Shown here: positions 1 to 7,658 of the stretch, in pieces
Layout: the number at the start of each line of letters is the position of its first letter
Position numbering within the stretch: position 1 is the first letter of the stretch
Program-made: the position numbers and the translations under genes
Source: Stakelama flava
GTDB taxonomy: Bacteria; Pseudomonadota; Alphaproteobacteria; Sphingomonadales; Sphingomonadaceae
Assembly: GCF_019351405.1 (NCBI RefSeq)
Contig: NZ_JAHWZX010000018.1
Coordinates: 1-42,162, forward strand
DNA: 42,162 nucleotides
Direction: 5' to 3'
Notes under the pieces: generated by a model
Database searches by the model: none
The model's input: only the letters and a program-made list of their open reading frames with translations
Told to the model about the DNA's origin: nothing

Positions 1-73
1 TGCGAAGCTGGTGCGCGAAAGGCCGGTCGTTGCCGATCCGGCCCAGCCACAGCGTGAACTCGTCGTCGGCCAT
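1..73 (-). CDS. Relaxase/mobilization nuclease, N-terminus only (RlxS-like), runs off left edge
   Basis: The minus strand opens with an ATG at 73 and reads 24 codons without a stop to the window edge (MADDEFTLWLGRIGNDRPF, then AHQLR). This acidic start followed by WLGRIGNDRPF matches my memory of the N-termini of sphingomonad RlxS-type relaxases, which nick oriT and pilot conjugal DNA transfer. Only the extreme N-terminus is visible, so no catalytic residue can be checked. The plasmid-type ParB, sigma-like and MNT-HEPN genes that follow support a conjugative or integrative element. Identity rests on family memory and context. Confidence 0.5.
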   Translation of the reverse strand, partial: MADDEFTLWLGRIGNDRPFAHQLR

Positions 74-394
74 CGGACGAAATCCTGCTCAAAACAGGAA
101 ATGAAGGTACGCAAAGGAAAGGCTGCAAGGGCCTCCAACCGTGGCGCCATCGTCAGCCGCAGAAACGCGAGCATAGCGCGAGCTGTGGCGCCACCCCGGA
201 GGCATGTCCGGCGCGGCCGCGCTGGCTTGGCTCCATCAAAAGCGACGTGCAGACGCCACTTTCGGGGCCTCATGGAGGCACCCCTTTTACCTTGCCTTAC
301 CCCCGCCCCCGTCTCCCGGCGCCACATCCTTCCCTATGTTCGCTATTTGTTCTATCGTTCCTGCTTTCCCGATTCGAACAGCGGAGCGCGCCAT
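74..394. other. Intergenic region between divergent relaxase and small unknown gene
   Basis: No convincing gene is seen. It must carry the promoter for the leftward relaxase and probably one for the rightward small gene. It contains two near-copies of a palindromic decamer, GTGGCGCCAT at 141-150 and the perfect palindrome GTGGCGCCAC at 185-194, which could be an operator pair. No clear sigma-70 promoter could be fixed by eye. Confidence 0.3.
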
Positions 395-757
395 ATGAGT
401 ATCCGGATAGAGCCCTGCGGCGATGCCAGATTGCGGCTGTCAGGCGATGTAGAAACCGTGCTGCACCTGTCGCCGAAAGCCGTCCAAGACGGTTTTGCGA
501 TCGCCGTTTCCGACGGCACGTTGCTGCGCGGCAGTTACGATAGCGAGCGCGATGAATGCAGCTTTTCGGTGGATGTCGAAGGCGCCGGGCTGATCGCTAT
601 CGCGCGCGAAACGCGCGGCGATGTGGTTGATCTGGGCTGGCGGATCGACTGGATCAGCGTGGCCGCCGGTGCCGACGCGCTGTGTCCGGCAGGCGCTTCC
701 GATGACGATCTGCAGCAGGAATTCCGCTTCGCGGATAAGGAAAGAAGAGCGGCTTAA
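395..757 (+). CDS. Small hypothetical protein (120 aa)
   Basis: I do not recognise the family. The start was set at the ATG at 395 (MSIRIEPCGDARLRLSGD), because the longer reading frame upstream has the irregular, arginine-rich composition of non-coding high-GC DNA. The protein is acidic, with alternating short hydrophobic strands and no signal peptide, membrane segment or cysteine motif beyond one Cys near each end, suggesting a small cytoplasmic beta-rich fold. Its stop overlaps the convergent stop of the MNT-HEPN gene by 4 nt. It is probably an accessory gene of the mobile element. Confidence 0.55.
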   Translation: MSIRIEPCGDARLRLSGDVETVLHLSPKAVQDGFAIAVSDGTLLRGSYDSERDECSFSVDVEGAGLIAIARETRGDVVDLGWRIDWISVAAGADALCPAGASDDDLQQEFRFADKERRAA

Positions 758-1665
758 GCCGCCTTGGCGAGCGTCTCGATGCGCAGCTTGCACGTCTCGC
801 GAACGAGGTTTTGGAGCAGCGCGACGCGCTCGGAGATCCACGCCAGTTCTTCGGGCGTGATTCGATAAGAACGCGAGTAGCGCGCCTTCACATAGGCGTC
901 GCGCAGCAGCGAATAGCTGCGCTTCTGAAACCGGTTCTCGCGCGTCCAGACAGACCGCAGCGACGGCTCCAGCTCTTCAGCCATCTCGCGCAGCCGGTTC
1001 AGATTATGGGTCTTGGGCGAATAGAGCGTGCGGACGAGAAACAGGCAATGATAGAAGCGTTCGGTTGCCTGATGCAGCAGGAAGGCTGCTTCCTTATTCC
1101 ACCCGCGCGCCGCATTATCGCGCGCGTTCACAAAGAAGCGTTCCGCGCTCTCAAACCACTCCTCGAAATAGTCCCGCGTCTCCTGCAATGCCTGTTCGGG
1201 TGACAGCGGCTGCGGTTCGACGAACGGATAGCCGTCCTCCTCGAACAGCACGATGCCGTCGCGAAGGATGTCCATGAAGAAGTAGCGGCCGAGCCGCAGC
1301 TTCTCGTTCACATCGTCAAGGCTGTGATAGATCAGGCTGACGGGCGTGCGCAGATGATGCCCCGCCGAAAGCTCTTCGAGCAGCTGCGCTTCGGCCTTGT
1401 CCCAGTACTCCGAAACGTCGGTAAACTCTTCGCGATTGACGACGACGAGCAGGTCATAATCGGAGAAATAGCGCCCGACCGGGTCCTCGACCCAGTCGCC
1501 CCGCGCATAGCTGCCGAACAGAATGATCTTGAGAATCTGCCCACCGCGCGTGTGTTCCTGGGTGCGGCGGCTGGTCGAAAACGCGAACCCGTCGTGCAGC
1601 ACCTCGACCACATGCGCCAGCTCGCGGCGCTTGCCTTCGGGTAGATGGTCGAGGCTTGTCTTCAT
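754..1665 (-). CDS. Nucleotidyltransferase-HEPN fusion protein
   Basis: This 303-aa protein has two parts. Residues about 45-125 carry a minimal nucleotidyltransferase (MNT) fold: helix-GSYARGDW at 51-58, then the metal-binding pair SDYD at 68-71. Residues about 165-295 are all-helical and HEPN-like (HQATERFYHC and following). MNT and HEPN proteins usually form toxin-antitoxin pairs in which the MNT AMPylates the HEPN RNase; fused forms are common on mobile elements. The canonical HEPN R-x4-6-H RNase motif is not clear here (the nearest is R-x7-H around LVRTLYSPKTH), so the HEPN half may serve in substrate binding or dimerisation rather than catalysis. It starts at an ATG at 1665 and lies downstream of, and in the same direction as, the sigma-like and ParB genes. 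Cellular target unknown. Confidence 0.8.
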   Translation of the reverse strand: MKTSLDHLPEGKRRELAHVVEVLHDGFAFSTSRRTQEHTRGGQILKIILFGSYARGDWVEDPVGRYFSDYDLLVVVNREEFTDVSEYWDKAEAQLLEELSAGHHLRTPVSLIYHSLDDVNEKLRLGRYFFMDILRDGIVLFEEDGYPFVEPQPLSPEQALQETRDYFEEWFESAERFFVNARDNAARGWNKEAAFLLHQATERFYHCLFLVRTLYSPKTHNLNRLREMAEELEPSLRSVWTRENRFQKRSYSLLRDAYVKARYSRSYRITPEELAWISERVALLQNLVRETCKLRIETLAKAA

Positions 1666-1725
1666 GGGGACAGATTCGCGTCTTCGGGGTCAAATGCCAA
1701 GCAAATAGATGACATGTCGGCGGGC

Positions 1726-1950
1726 TCAATGCCCGCCGGCCGGATCGGTGTGGTTCACAATATGCAGCATCGCTGCTGCCAGATGCTTCTCGACCTCGGC
1801 GACACTGATGCCGAGTTCGTCGGCGATTCTGGCATAATCGAGGTCCCGGAACCGCGCCCGCTCGAACACGGCAAGCGGCAGTTCGTCCATTGTGGCGAGC
1901 GCCTGTTCGATGCGCCGCAGGACCTCGGCAAGATTGGGCTCATGGGCCAT
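1726..1950 (-). CDS. Small sigma-70 region 4-like helix-turn-helix protein (74 aa)
   Basis: The 74-aa product starts at the ATG at 1950, chosen because GAAAGGAG lies directly upstream; an upstream extension in the same frame is arginine/serine-rich and unlikely. The sequence (LPLAVFERARFRDLDYARI, then ADELGISVAEVEKHLAAAM) matches the pattern of sigma-factor region 4 helix-turn-helix domains, where the protein recognises a -35 element or regulates. No region 2 is present, so it is not a complete sigma factor. It sits about 60 bp downstream of the parB-type gene on the same strand and could act as an element-encoded regulator or anti-sigma-like partner; that role is inference. Confidence 0.65.
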   Translation of the reverse strand: MAHEPNLAEVLRRIEQALATMDELPLAVFERARFRDLDYARIADELGISVAEVEKHLAAAMLHIVNHTDPAGGH

Positions 1951-2012
1951 GATGTGGCTCCTTTCACAGGAACGGCCCGGCGACGGCGAGCGCCGCCGGG
2001 AAGGAGAAGAGG

Positions 2013-3746
2013 TCACGCGGCCTCGCGGACCGGCTCGATATCGGGCTCGGCTGCGATCAGGCTCGCGATCACCGCCGAACGGTCCGCAGCGCGAACACCG
2101 CCGCGCTCGGTGTAGCTCGACGCCGGAAACCGCAGCCAGCGCGGCACCCAGCCCTCGACCTTGGTCCGTCCGTTGCTGCCGCTGATGCAGTCGCGAAGTA
2201 TGCCGCGCAGCGTCTTGCCGCTCTCCTTCGCGTTCGCCTCGGCGACCTCGCGTCCCGCGACCTCGGCGACCATTTCGGAGAGCGTTTCGCGGTCGCGGAT
2301 CAGGTCGAGCAGGGCGTCGTCCGCCTGCCAGACCGGGGCCATGTCGATGTTCAGATAGAGGCCGATGGCATCGACGATGTCGCTGCGTGCGTCGAGCGTC
2401 TCGCTCATGACGATGGCGAGAATGTCGAGCAATTGCGCGTCGTCCAGCTTCACGAGCTTGGCGAACAAAGCTGCCAGCCCCTCGCCTTCCCCGCCGGTGA
2501 TGGTCGGCGTCTCGGCGTCGAACCCAAGCAACGCCAGCATTGCCCTACGCTTCTTGTCGAACGCGGCGTCGGACGCGCAGGTTTCGACGCTCTCGGCCAC
2601 CGCTTCGCTTGTCGTGCGCTGCGGCTCGACCCGAACCGCCCATAAGGCAGAGCCAGCGATCATATGCGCGACCGCCACCCGCAGCGCCACACCCGGCGCC
2701 TCGGCGAGCTTCGCGCGCACCGCCGCGTGGCGATGCAGGTCGACATAGTCGTTGCCGGTGGCGGTAATTTCGGGGCGCCTGGGCTTTTCCGGCGCTTCGC
2801 CGCTCGCCAGCTTCCGCGCTTCCTTGAGGCTGATATAGCCTTCGTGAAAGGTCACCTCGCCGCGATAGCCGATGGCGATATAGACCTTGCCGCCCTGCCG
2901 CTTGGCGCGGCGCTCATGCTCCCATGTGTGGAAAGGCTGCCCGGGTTCGAGGACAATGACCTCGCGCCATCCCGCTTCGCGATAGGTCTCGGCGCGTTCT
3001 TCAACGGCAGCATGCTGCGCGGTCCAGAACGCTTCGCTGTCGGCGAAATAGCTGTCCTCGCCGAACAGGTCGGAAACGGTTTCGCCGGCGAACGTGGAAA
3101 GGTCGAACAGCGCAACCGTGATGGAGATCGATGCGCCGCCGAACAGCCATGCCTTGAGACCTTGGCCTACCGGCGCGCGGGTTTCGGGATCATCTACCAG
3201 TGCCAGCCATTCGCGCTGGCGCACCTTGGACGCGAGGGTCAGATGCCGCACCGTCACTGGGTCGATCGCTTCGTTGCGATAAAGCGTGCGGATGCGCGGC
3301 AGGAGATTGCCGAGCGCCAGCGTGCGCTTCACCTGTAGCTGCGTAAGCCCGAAGGTAAGCGCGATATCCTCGGGGCTGCGACCTTCGCGCACCAACCGGG
3401 TGAACGTCTCCCAGCGGGTGACCTCGTCGGGGTCGAGCCTTGCGATATTCTCGATCAGCGAGGCTTCGAGCGCTGCCGCGTCGTCGCCTGCGTCGATCAC
3501 CGCGCAGGGCAGTTCGTCGATGCCGCCGCCTTCCTCTGCCACCGCGAGCGCCGCGTGGTACCGCCGTTTGCCCGCGACGATTTCGTAGGTGTCGGGACTC
3601 CCATTGGCCCGCACGATCAGCGGCACCAGCACGCCGCGCGCCCTGACCGACGGCAGGATGTTGGCGATGTCGGGTGCCTTCTTCGCACCCCCCATGTTGA
3701 CGGACGAAACGCTCAATTTGGCGATGTCGATATGCTTGAGTTCCAT
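2013..3746 (-). CDS. ParB/RepB/Spo0J family protein of mobile element
   Basis: A 577-aa protein. The N-terminal ParB/sulfiredoxin-like domain is at about residues 1-100, with VPLIVRANG followed by YEIVAGKRRYHAA (G59-R62 resembling the GERR CTP/nucleotide-binding box). A KorB-like helix-turn-helix follows at about 125-155 (PEDIALTFGLTQLQVKRTLAL). The remaining 400 residues are a long alanine/glutamate-rich region with no domain I recognise. The length is about twice that of a chromosomal ParB and typical of ParB-like proteins on integrative elements and plasmids. The start ATG is preceded by GAAGAAGGAGC. No parA is visible in the window, so a true partition role cannot be assumed; transcriptional regulation or nuclease activity is possible. 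Confidence 0.85.
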   Translation of the reverse strand: MELKHIDIAKLSVSSVNMGGAKKAPDIANILPSVRARGVLVPLIVRANGSPDTYEIVAGKRRYHAALAVAEEGGGIDELPCAVIDAGDDAAALEASLIENIARLDPDEVTRWETFTRLVREGRSPEDIALTFGLTQLQVKRTLALGNLLPRIRTLYRNEAIDPVTVRHLTLASKVRQREWLALVDDPETRAPVGQGLKAWLFGGASISITVALFDLSTFAGETVSDLFGEDSYFADSEAFWTAQHAAVEERAETYREAGWREVIVLEPGQPFHTWEHERRAKRQGGKVYIAIGYRGEVTFHEGYISLKEARKLASGEAPEKPRRPEITATGNDYVDLHRHAAVRAKLAEAPGVALRVAVAHMIAGSALWAVRVEPQRTTSEAVAESVETCASDAAFDKKRRAMLALLGFDAETPTITGGEGEGLAALFAKLVKLDDAQLLDILAIVMSETLDARSDIVDAIGLYLNIDMAPVWQADDALLDLIRDRETLSEMVAEVAGREVAEANAKESGKTLRGILRDCISGSNGRTKVEGWVPRWLRFPASSYTERGGVRAADRSAVIASLIAAEPDIEPVREAA

Positions 3747-4332
3747 GATTCTGCTCCTTCTTCAAACACCGCACCGCCCCGGAAAGGGGGTGGGCGGCGA
3801 GGAGCGGACCGGCAGTCCCGCTTGAGCGGCGCGCTGCACCGGCTCCGAAGGAGCCCAACAAACATGCACTCTCGAAGCCGGACGGCCGGCACGGCGGCGT
3901 GCGCGCGCATGCCGTGCACCAGCCGCTGCCGTGCCCTCCGGCCGGATCGGGTGTGCCGCGCGGCAATCAAAGACGCTGTGACCTCTGGCGGTTTGGAACA
4001 AAGCCGCCAGTGTGCGCTCCGCTGAACCCCGCGTTCCGCTTGAGCCGCGCCAGCCGGTCCCCGCGTTAGCTGATCGTCACCGCGTCAGCGGCCGAGACCC
4101 ATCCGGGGCTCGATGGAGCGCCAGCGGAATAGAGCACGGTCGCGCCGGAGGCGCCAAACGCCCGACCGGCCGACACGCAGCGCTGTCACGGACTGGTCAT
4201 GTTCTGAGAGCATAATCGCTGGCGTCCACAAGACACCGGAAGCGGATCGCCGAAACCTTTCTTTGGGGGCGCGCCACCCGACGCTACCCAGAGCCCATGT
4301 TGGTGCCCGTTTTCGAATGCGGAGCTCGCGCT
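3747..4332. other. Gene-free region upstream of parB-like gene, containing presumed IS110 left end
   Basis: No reading frame here has coding character. Near the left it holds the parB ribosome-binding site. A stem-loop (TGGCGG at 3986-3991, CCGCCA at 4004-4009) lies mid-way. The part closest to the transposase (about 4050-4332) should contain the left end of the IS110 element, whose relatives often place a structured non-coding RNA between the end and the transposase start. I could not define the exact element end by eye. Confidence 0.35.
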
Positions 4333-5447
4333 ATGAAGCATTCGCCTTATTGGATCGGTCTCGATGTCGGGGAGACGCAGACGAGCATATGCGTATTTGG
4401 AGACGGCGAACTGCCGCTTCTAGAGCGCGCCGTTCCGTCAGAGGCGGCAGCGATCTCGGAAGCACTGGCGTCCCTCCGCGGCGGCCAAATAGCTGACATG
4501 GTAATGGAGAGCGGCACAGACCGAGGTCTGGCTCTTCAATTGTGGGACCTCGGCTTCCCATTCTCCATCGCTGTCGCCAGCAAAGCGCATCGATTCCTGT
4601 CGATTCGCTACAACAAGACCGACATAAACGATGCGCGGGGCCTTGCCGACATTGCCCGACTGGGTCGAGCCAGCCAACTCGCGATCCACATTCGGAGCAG
4701 CGAGTGCCAAACGCTACGCGAAGAGCTCATTGTACGGCGGCAGCTGGTCCGTCAGCGCACAGCCATCTTATGTTCGTTGCGCTCTTTGTTGCGGAACAAC
4801 GGCAGCAGGATCAAAACTCTACCTCTGAACAAGCAACTTCGGTCGAAAGTCGAAGCTGAGGCCGCCACGATCCTCGCGCTCGGATGCGAGGGGGCGAGCG
4901 AGCGCCTGCTGCCGATGCTTGGATATGTGAGGAACTTACCGCCTATATCGTCGAAGCGGATCGGCGCATCGCAAAGTTTGCACAAACGAATCCGGTCACG
5001 CGCCGCCTTATGCAGGTGCCTGGCGTGGGGCCAATCTGCGCCGCCTCCTTCTACAGCATCATCGAAAATCCTCATCGGTTTGCCCGCTCGACAGACGTGG
5101 GGGCGTATCTCGGCATGGTGCCGAAACTGCGGCAGTCCGGCACCTCGCTTCATCATGCGCGGATCACACGGACAGGAAACGCGATGACACGCAGCCACCT
5201 GTTCCTCGCCGCCAGCGTGATGCTTACCCGCTCGGTCGAGCAATGCGCAATTCGCGACTGGGGCGCCGCTCTCAGGGCTCGGGTCGGCTATCGAAAAGCT
5301 CGGCTCGCGGTCGCAAGAAAGATCGCAACCGCGATGCTCAGCATCTGGAAAACGGCTGCGACTTTGTGCCCTACCCAAAGCGTCAGCACTCCCTTGCGGG
5401 AGCGGCGGATTTGGTCTCCGATGCAAACCGTAGAGATGCGTCTCTGA
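4333..5447 (+). pseudogene. IS110-family transposase, frameshifted
   Basis: The N-terminal half starts at the ATG at 4333 (MKHSPYWIGLDVGETQTSI). It shows the RuvC-like DEDD catalytic pattern: the Asp of GLDVG, the Glu of MVMESG, and the two Asps of NKTDINDARGLAD. The C-terminal half continues in another frame from about 4884 and holds the Transposase_20 region (MQVPGVGPICAASFYSII) and the serine-containing KLRQSGTS segment typical of IS110 enzymes. The two halves are joined by a frameshift between roughly 4880 and 4930. IS110 enzymes are normally one polypeptide without programmed frameshifting, so I read this as a disabled copy. A sequencing error cannot be excluded. Confidence 0.8.
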
Positions 5448-5588
5448 GTTACATGGTGGAGCCAAGTCCGCCGAACTTGATCGACTAGCTCCCTTGCGGG
5501 AGCGGCAGGTTTGGTCTCCGTCGCGAATCGTAGAGTAGCTTCTCTGAATCACATGCTGGAGCCAAATCCGTCGTTAGAGGCTCACCCA
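5389..5588. repeat. Two tandem copies of a 100-bp imperfect repeat
   Basis: Copy 1 begins at 5389 and copy 2 at 5489, exactly 100 bp apart. Both begin with CTCCCTTGCGGGAGCGGC, which includes a perfect hairpin (CTCCC, loop TTGC, GGGAG). They share TTTGGTCTCCG, CGTAGAG, TCTCTGA, ACATG and TGGAGCCAA blocks with scattered substitutions. The first copy overlaps the last codons of the IS110 transposase. They may be part of the right end of the element, duplicated ends of two insertions, or a structured RNA. Confidence 0.75.
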
Positions 5589-5888
5589 CAGTCGCCGGGT
5601 GGCCGGTGCGCATGTTCAAGTCGCTTGACCAAAGGCACCGGCGCGCTGACCCAACAGTGTTCTCATCGCCCGGCTCAAAAGCGGCGCGTACTCAACTCGA
5701 TCACGGCACCCGAGCCGACTCGAGCTGTCTCCCTGCGCGACTGTGAGTCGGATGCAATGTCTGCTCTGCGCCCTAATCTCGGTCATTCCGACCCCCCCAG
5801 ATTTACCCCGAAAGCTGCCGTTCGTTCATGCATCAATCAAATGGCATGGTGCGGAACATTGCGGTCCATCGCATCAATGCGGCGCGGT
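5589..5888. other. Gene-free spacer between IS110 remnant and nuclease-like gene
   Basis: About 300 bp without a credible gene. Frames that stay open have irregular composition. I see no clear terminator. It probably includes IS-derived sequence and the 3' untranslated end of the leftward gene. Confidence 0.3.
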
Positions 5889-7340
5889 TCAGAGCTTGCT
5901 CGCCGACTGTCTGCGCGTACCGTCGATCAACTCAATCGGCGACACTTTCTGCCCGGCCAACGTGGCATCGTTGCGCGCCCCAATCAGCCGTTCGTGTTTC
6001 TGGCCCATCTGACCGACGTCGAGCACGACATAATAGCCTGCGGTAGTTTCCTCAGCGGCCGAGTATCGTTCGAGCTGCTTGGTGTAGCCCGAGACCAGCT
6101 TGGTGTTGGTCGATAGCTTGATCTCGACGAGCACGCGTGAGATGAAACCGGTCGAGAGTTTGAAATCGACCGGACCATTGCCGGTATCGGCCTCGGGCGT
6201 GAGGTCGATATTGTTCGCCTTGCAATAGGCGTAGGCGATCGCGAAGAAGAGCCGCTGGGCCGATTTCTCCGGGCGCGGCTTGCCCTGATAATAGAGTTCT
6301 TCCGACAAGCGGCGATCCTCGATCAGGAAGCGGAACTGGGCAATGATGTCCTCGACGACCGCGCAGACGCCGGCGGCGTCCGGCGACCGCAGTGGAGTGA
6401 TCGACCGCGGTTCGCTGGCGGCGATCTCCTCGGCGATCCTGCGCCAGACAAGCTCGCCGAATGGATCGCCCGCCATGTCATAGGGCTTCGGGTTTGCTCC
6501 GCGCAGCATCTCGAGCACGGTCTCGAACGCGTTGGTGCCCGACATCGCCCAGCGCTTGAGTTCCCCCTTGTCCTTGAGCGTCTTAGCCTGCCAAAGTGCG
6601 GCGACGTGATCATTCACCCGCGAGCGCAACTCAGCATTTTGAGAGGCGGCTGTGCTAATGTCGGCCCAGTCCTTGGCGATCGGCAGCGCCCGCAGGATGT
6701 CCGCCGGCACCAAGATGACGGGGCCATTGCCGCGGATGAACGGGTGGGCGGGCAGCTTCGCGGAATAGCTTTTGCCATTTTTCAAACGCAGCATATGGAC
6801 TTGGAGGGGTACGTCGAGCGTCGCGAGGACGCGCGTGTTAAACCTCAGCAGATCCTCGAAGATGACGTTGGTGGTCATGTCGCTGATGCGGTCGGGTCCG
6901 AAGCCTTCCTCGAACAACGCCATTGCGGCAAAGAGGTCGGGATCGTTGATGCCAAGCGCGACGATGTCGCGGGCTGTTTCTATCAGGCTTGCGGTCGCCT
7001 GCGGCCCCGATCCGCTCCCGGCCACCGAAGCGGTACCATAGCCTAGGCAGGTGCCGTTGATCTCGGGGAAGGACAGGAGTCGCTCGGCATTGCGCCAAGC
7101 CACGCCGCCCTTCGCGTTGGCCGCAGCGAGCAATTTGATCGCCATAGAGAAATGCTTTTCATACGAACCGCGTGCGCCCTCCCGGATTTCAGCATGGCTG
7201 CTGTGCTCGAGCAGCATCGGGTCGATGAACAGGGCGGTGTCGACATTGAGCGTTGGATCGAGCACGCCGGCCAGTGAAAGCCGCGCCGGATCGATACCAA
7301 AATGCCGCGAGAACCGGATTGCCGATGTAATCTTGCTCAG
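5889..7340 (-). CDS. PD-(D/E)XK nuclease-like protein, candidate defence gene
   Basis: A 483-aa protein I cannot place in a named family. The C-terminal third carries a convincing PD-(D/E)XK core: GNGPVDF with D392, then VLVEIK with E406 and K408, then a Gln/Arg/Tyr-containing helix (GYTKQLERY) and the strand AGYYVVLDVG, the usual order for restriction-endonuclease folds. The N-terminal 340 residues have no recognised motif but include a Gly-rich stretch (GTASVAGSGSGPQ, about 102-114). The start is uncertain: an in-frame ATG exists at 7385, but a CTG at 7340 preceded by GGGGGAGG at ideal spacing fits better and removes an arginine-rich tail. It diverges from the large STAND gene with about 318 bp between, suggesting a two-gene module. 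The nuclease substrate is unknown. Confidence 0.7.
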   Translation of the reverse strand: MSKITSAIRFSRHFGIDPARLSLAGVLDPTLNVDTALFIDPMLLEHSSHAEIREGARGSYEKHFSMAIKLLAAANAKGGVAWRNAERLLSFPEINGTCLGYGTASVAGSGSGPQATASLIETARDIVALGINDPDLFAAMALFEEGFGPDRISDMTTNVIFEDLLRFNTRVLATLDVPLQVHMLRLKNGKSYSAKLPAHPFIRGNGPVILVPADILRALPIAKDWADISTAASQNAELRSRVNDHVAALWQAKTLKDKGELKRWAMSGTNAFETVLEMLRGANPKPYDMAGDPFGELVWRRIAEEIAASEPRSITPLRSPDAAGVCAVVEDIIAQFRFLIEDRRLSEELYYQGKPRPEKSAQRLFFAIAYAYCKANNIDLTPEADTGNGPVDFKLSTGFISRVLVEIKLSTNTKLVSGYTKQLERYSAAEETTAGYYVVLDVGQMGQKHERLIGARNDATLAGQKVSPIELIDGTRRQSASKL

Positions 7341-7658
7341 ACCGGACCTCCCCCATTGGCGTCGTTTCCCGCCGCGATGCCACAAATAGGAGATTGGTTC
7401 ATCTTGCCCGGAGACAAGTAGCGCTCGTGAATTGTCTTGCGATCGTCCACCCTCGATGATGAATTAGCGCGATGCGCCGCCCGATCCCCCGTCACCGCCA
7501 AGCACTGGACCGAGTGGATTTGCGCACCACGCGCTCGACCATTAGCTGTTACAACGACCTTCCCGAGCGGCAGGCGCGGTTTGACGCCTATGCGATCGAC
7601 CCGGCGCTGGTCGATTATCGCGTTCTTACTGAGTTCTAGCGGTGCCCGAGGGATTTGC
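7341..7658. other. Divergent spacer between the two candidate defence genes
   Basis: It contains the ribosome-binding site for the leftward gene (GGAGG on the minus strand at about 7345-7349) and must hold promoters for both directions. The only coding-like stretch is the short frame listed separately at 7472-7639. No strong -35/-10 pair could be fixed. Confidence 0.3.
7472..7639 (+). CDS. Possible 55-aa protein upstream of the STAND gene
   Basis: An ATG at 7472 opens 55 codons. The second half (YNDLPERQARFDAYAIDPAL followed by VDYRVLTEF) has protein-like composition with a plausible helix and strand, unlike the overlapping frames. It ends 19 nt before the STAND gene start on the same strand. 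No ribosome-binding site is obvious. It could be the tail of a lost gene or a small partner. No family recognised. Confidence 0.3.
   Translation: MRRPIPRHRQALDRVDLRTTRSTISCYNDLPERQARFDAYAIDPALVDYRVLTEF

Noticed and set aside
11..394. Long N-terminal extension of the small gene at 395
   Set aside because: The extension is Arg/Ala/Pro-rich with no domain, overlaps the relaxase start on the other strand and lacks a ribosome-binding site.
4884..5447. Separate small gene downstream of the transposase start
   Set aside because: Its content is the C-terminal Transposase_20 region of IS110 enzymes, so it is the second half of the frameshifted transposase.
5389..5588. CRISPR array
   Set aside because: Only two imperfect units of 100 bp directly abutting, with no short conserved repeats separated by unique spacers.
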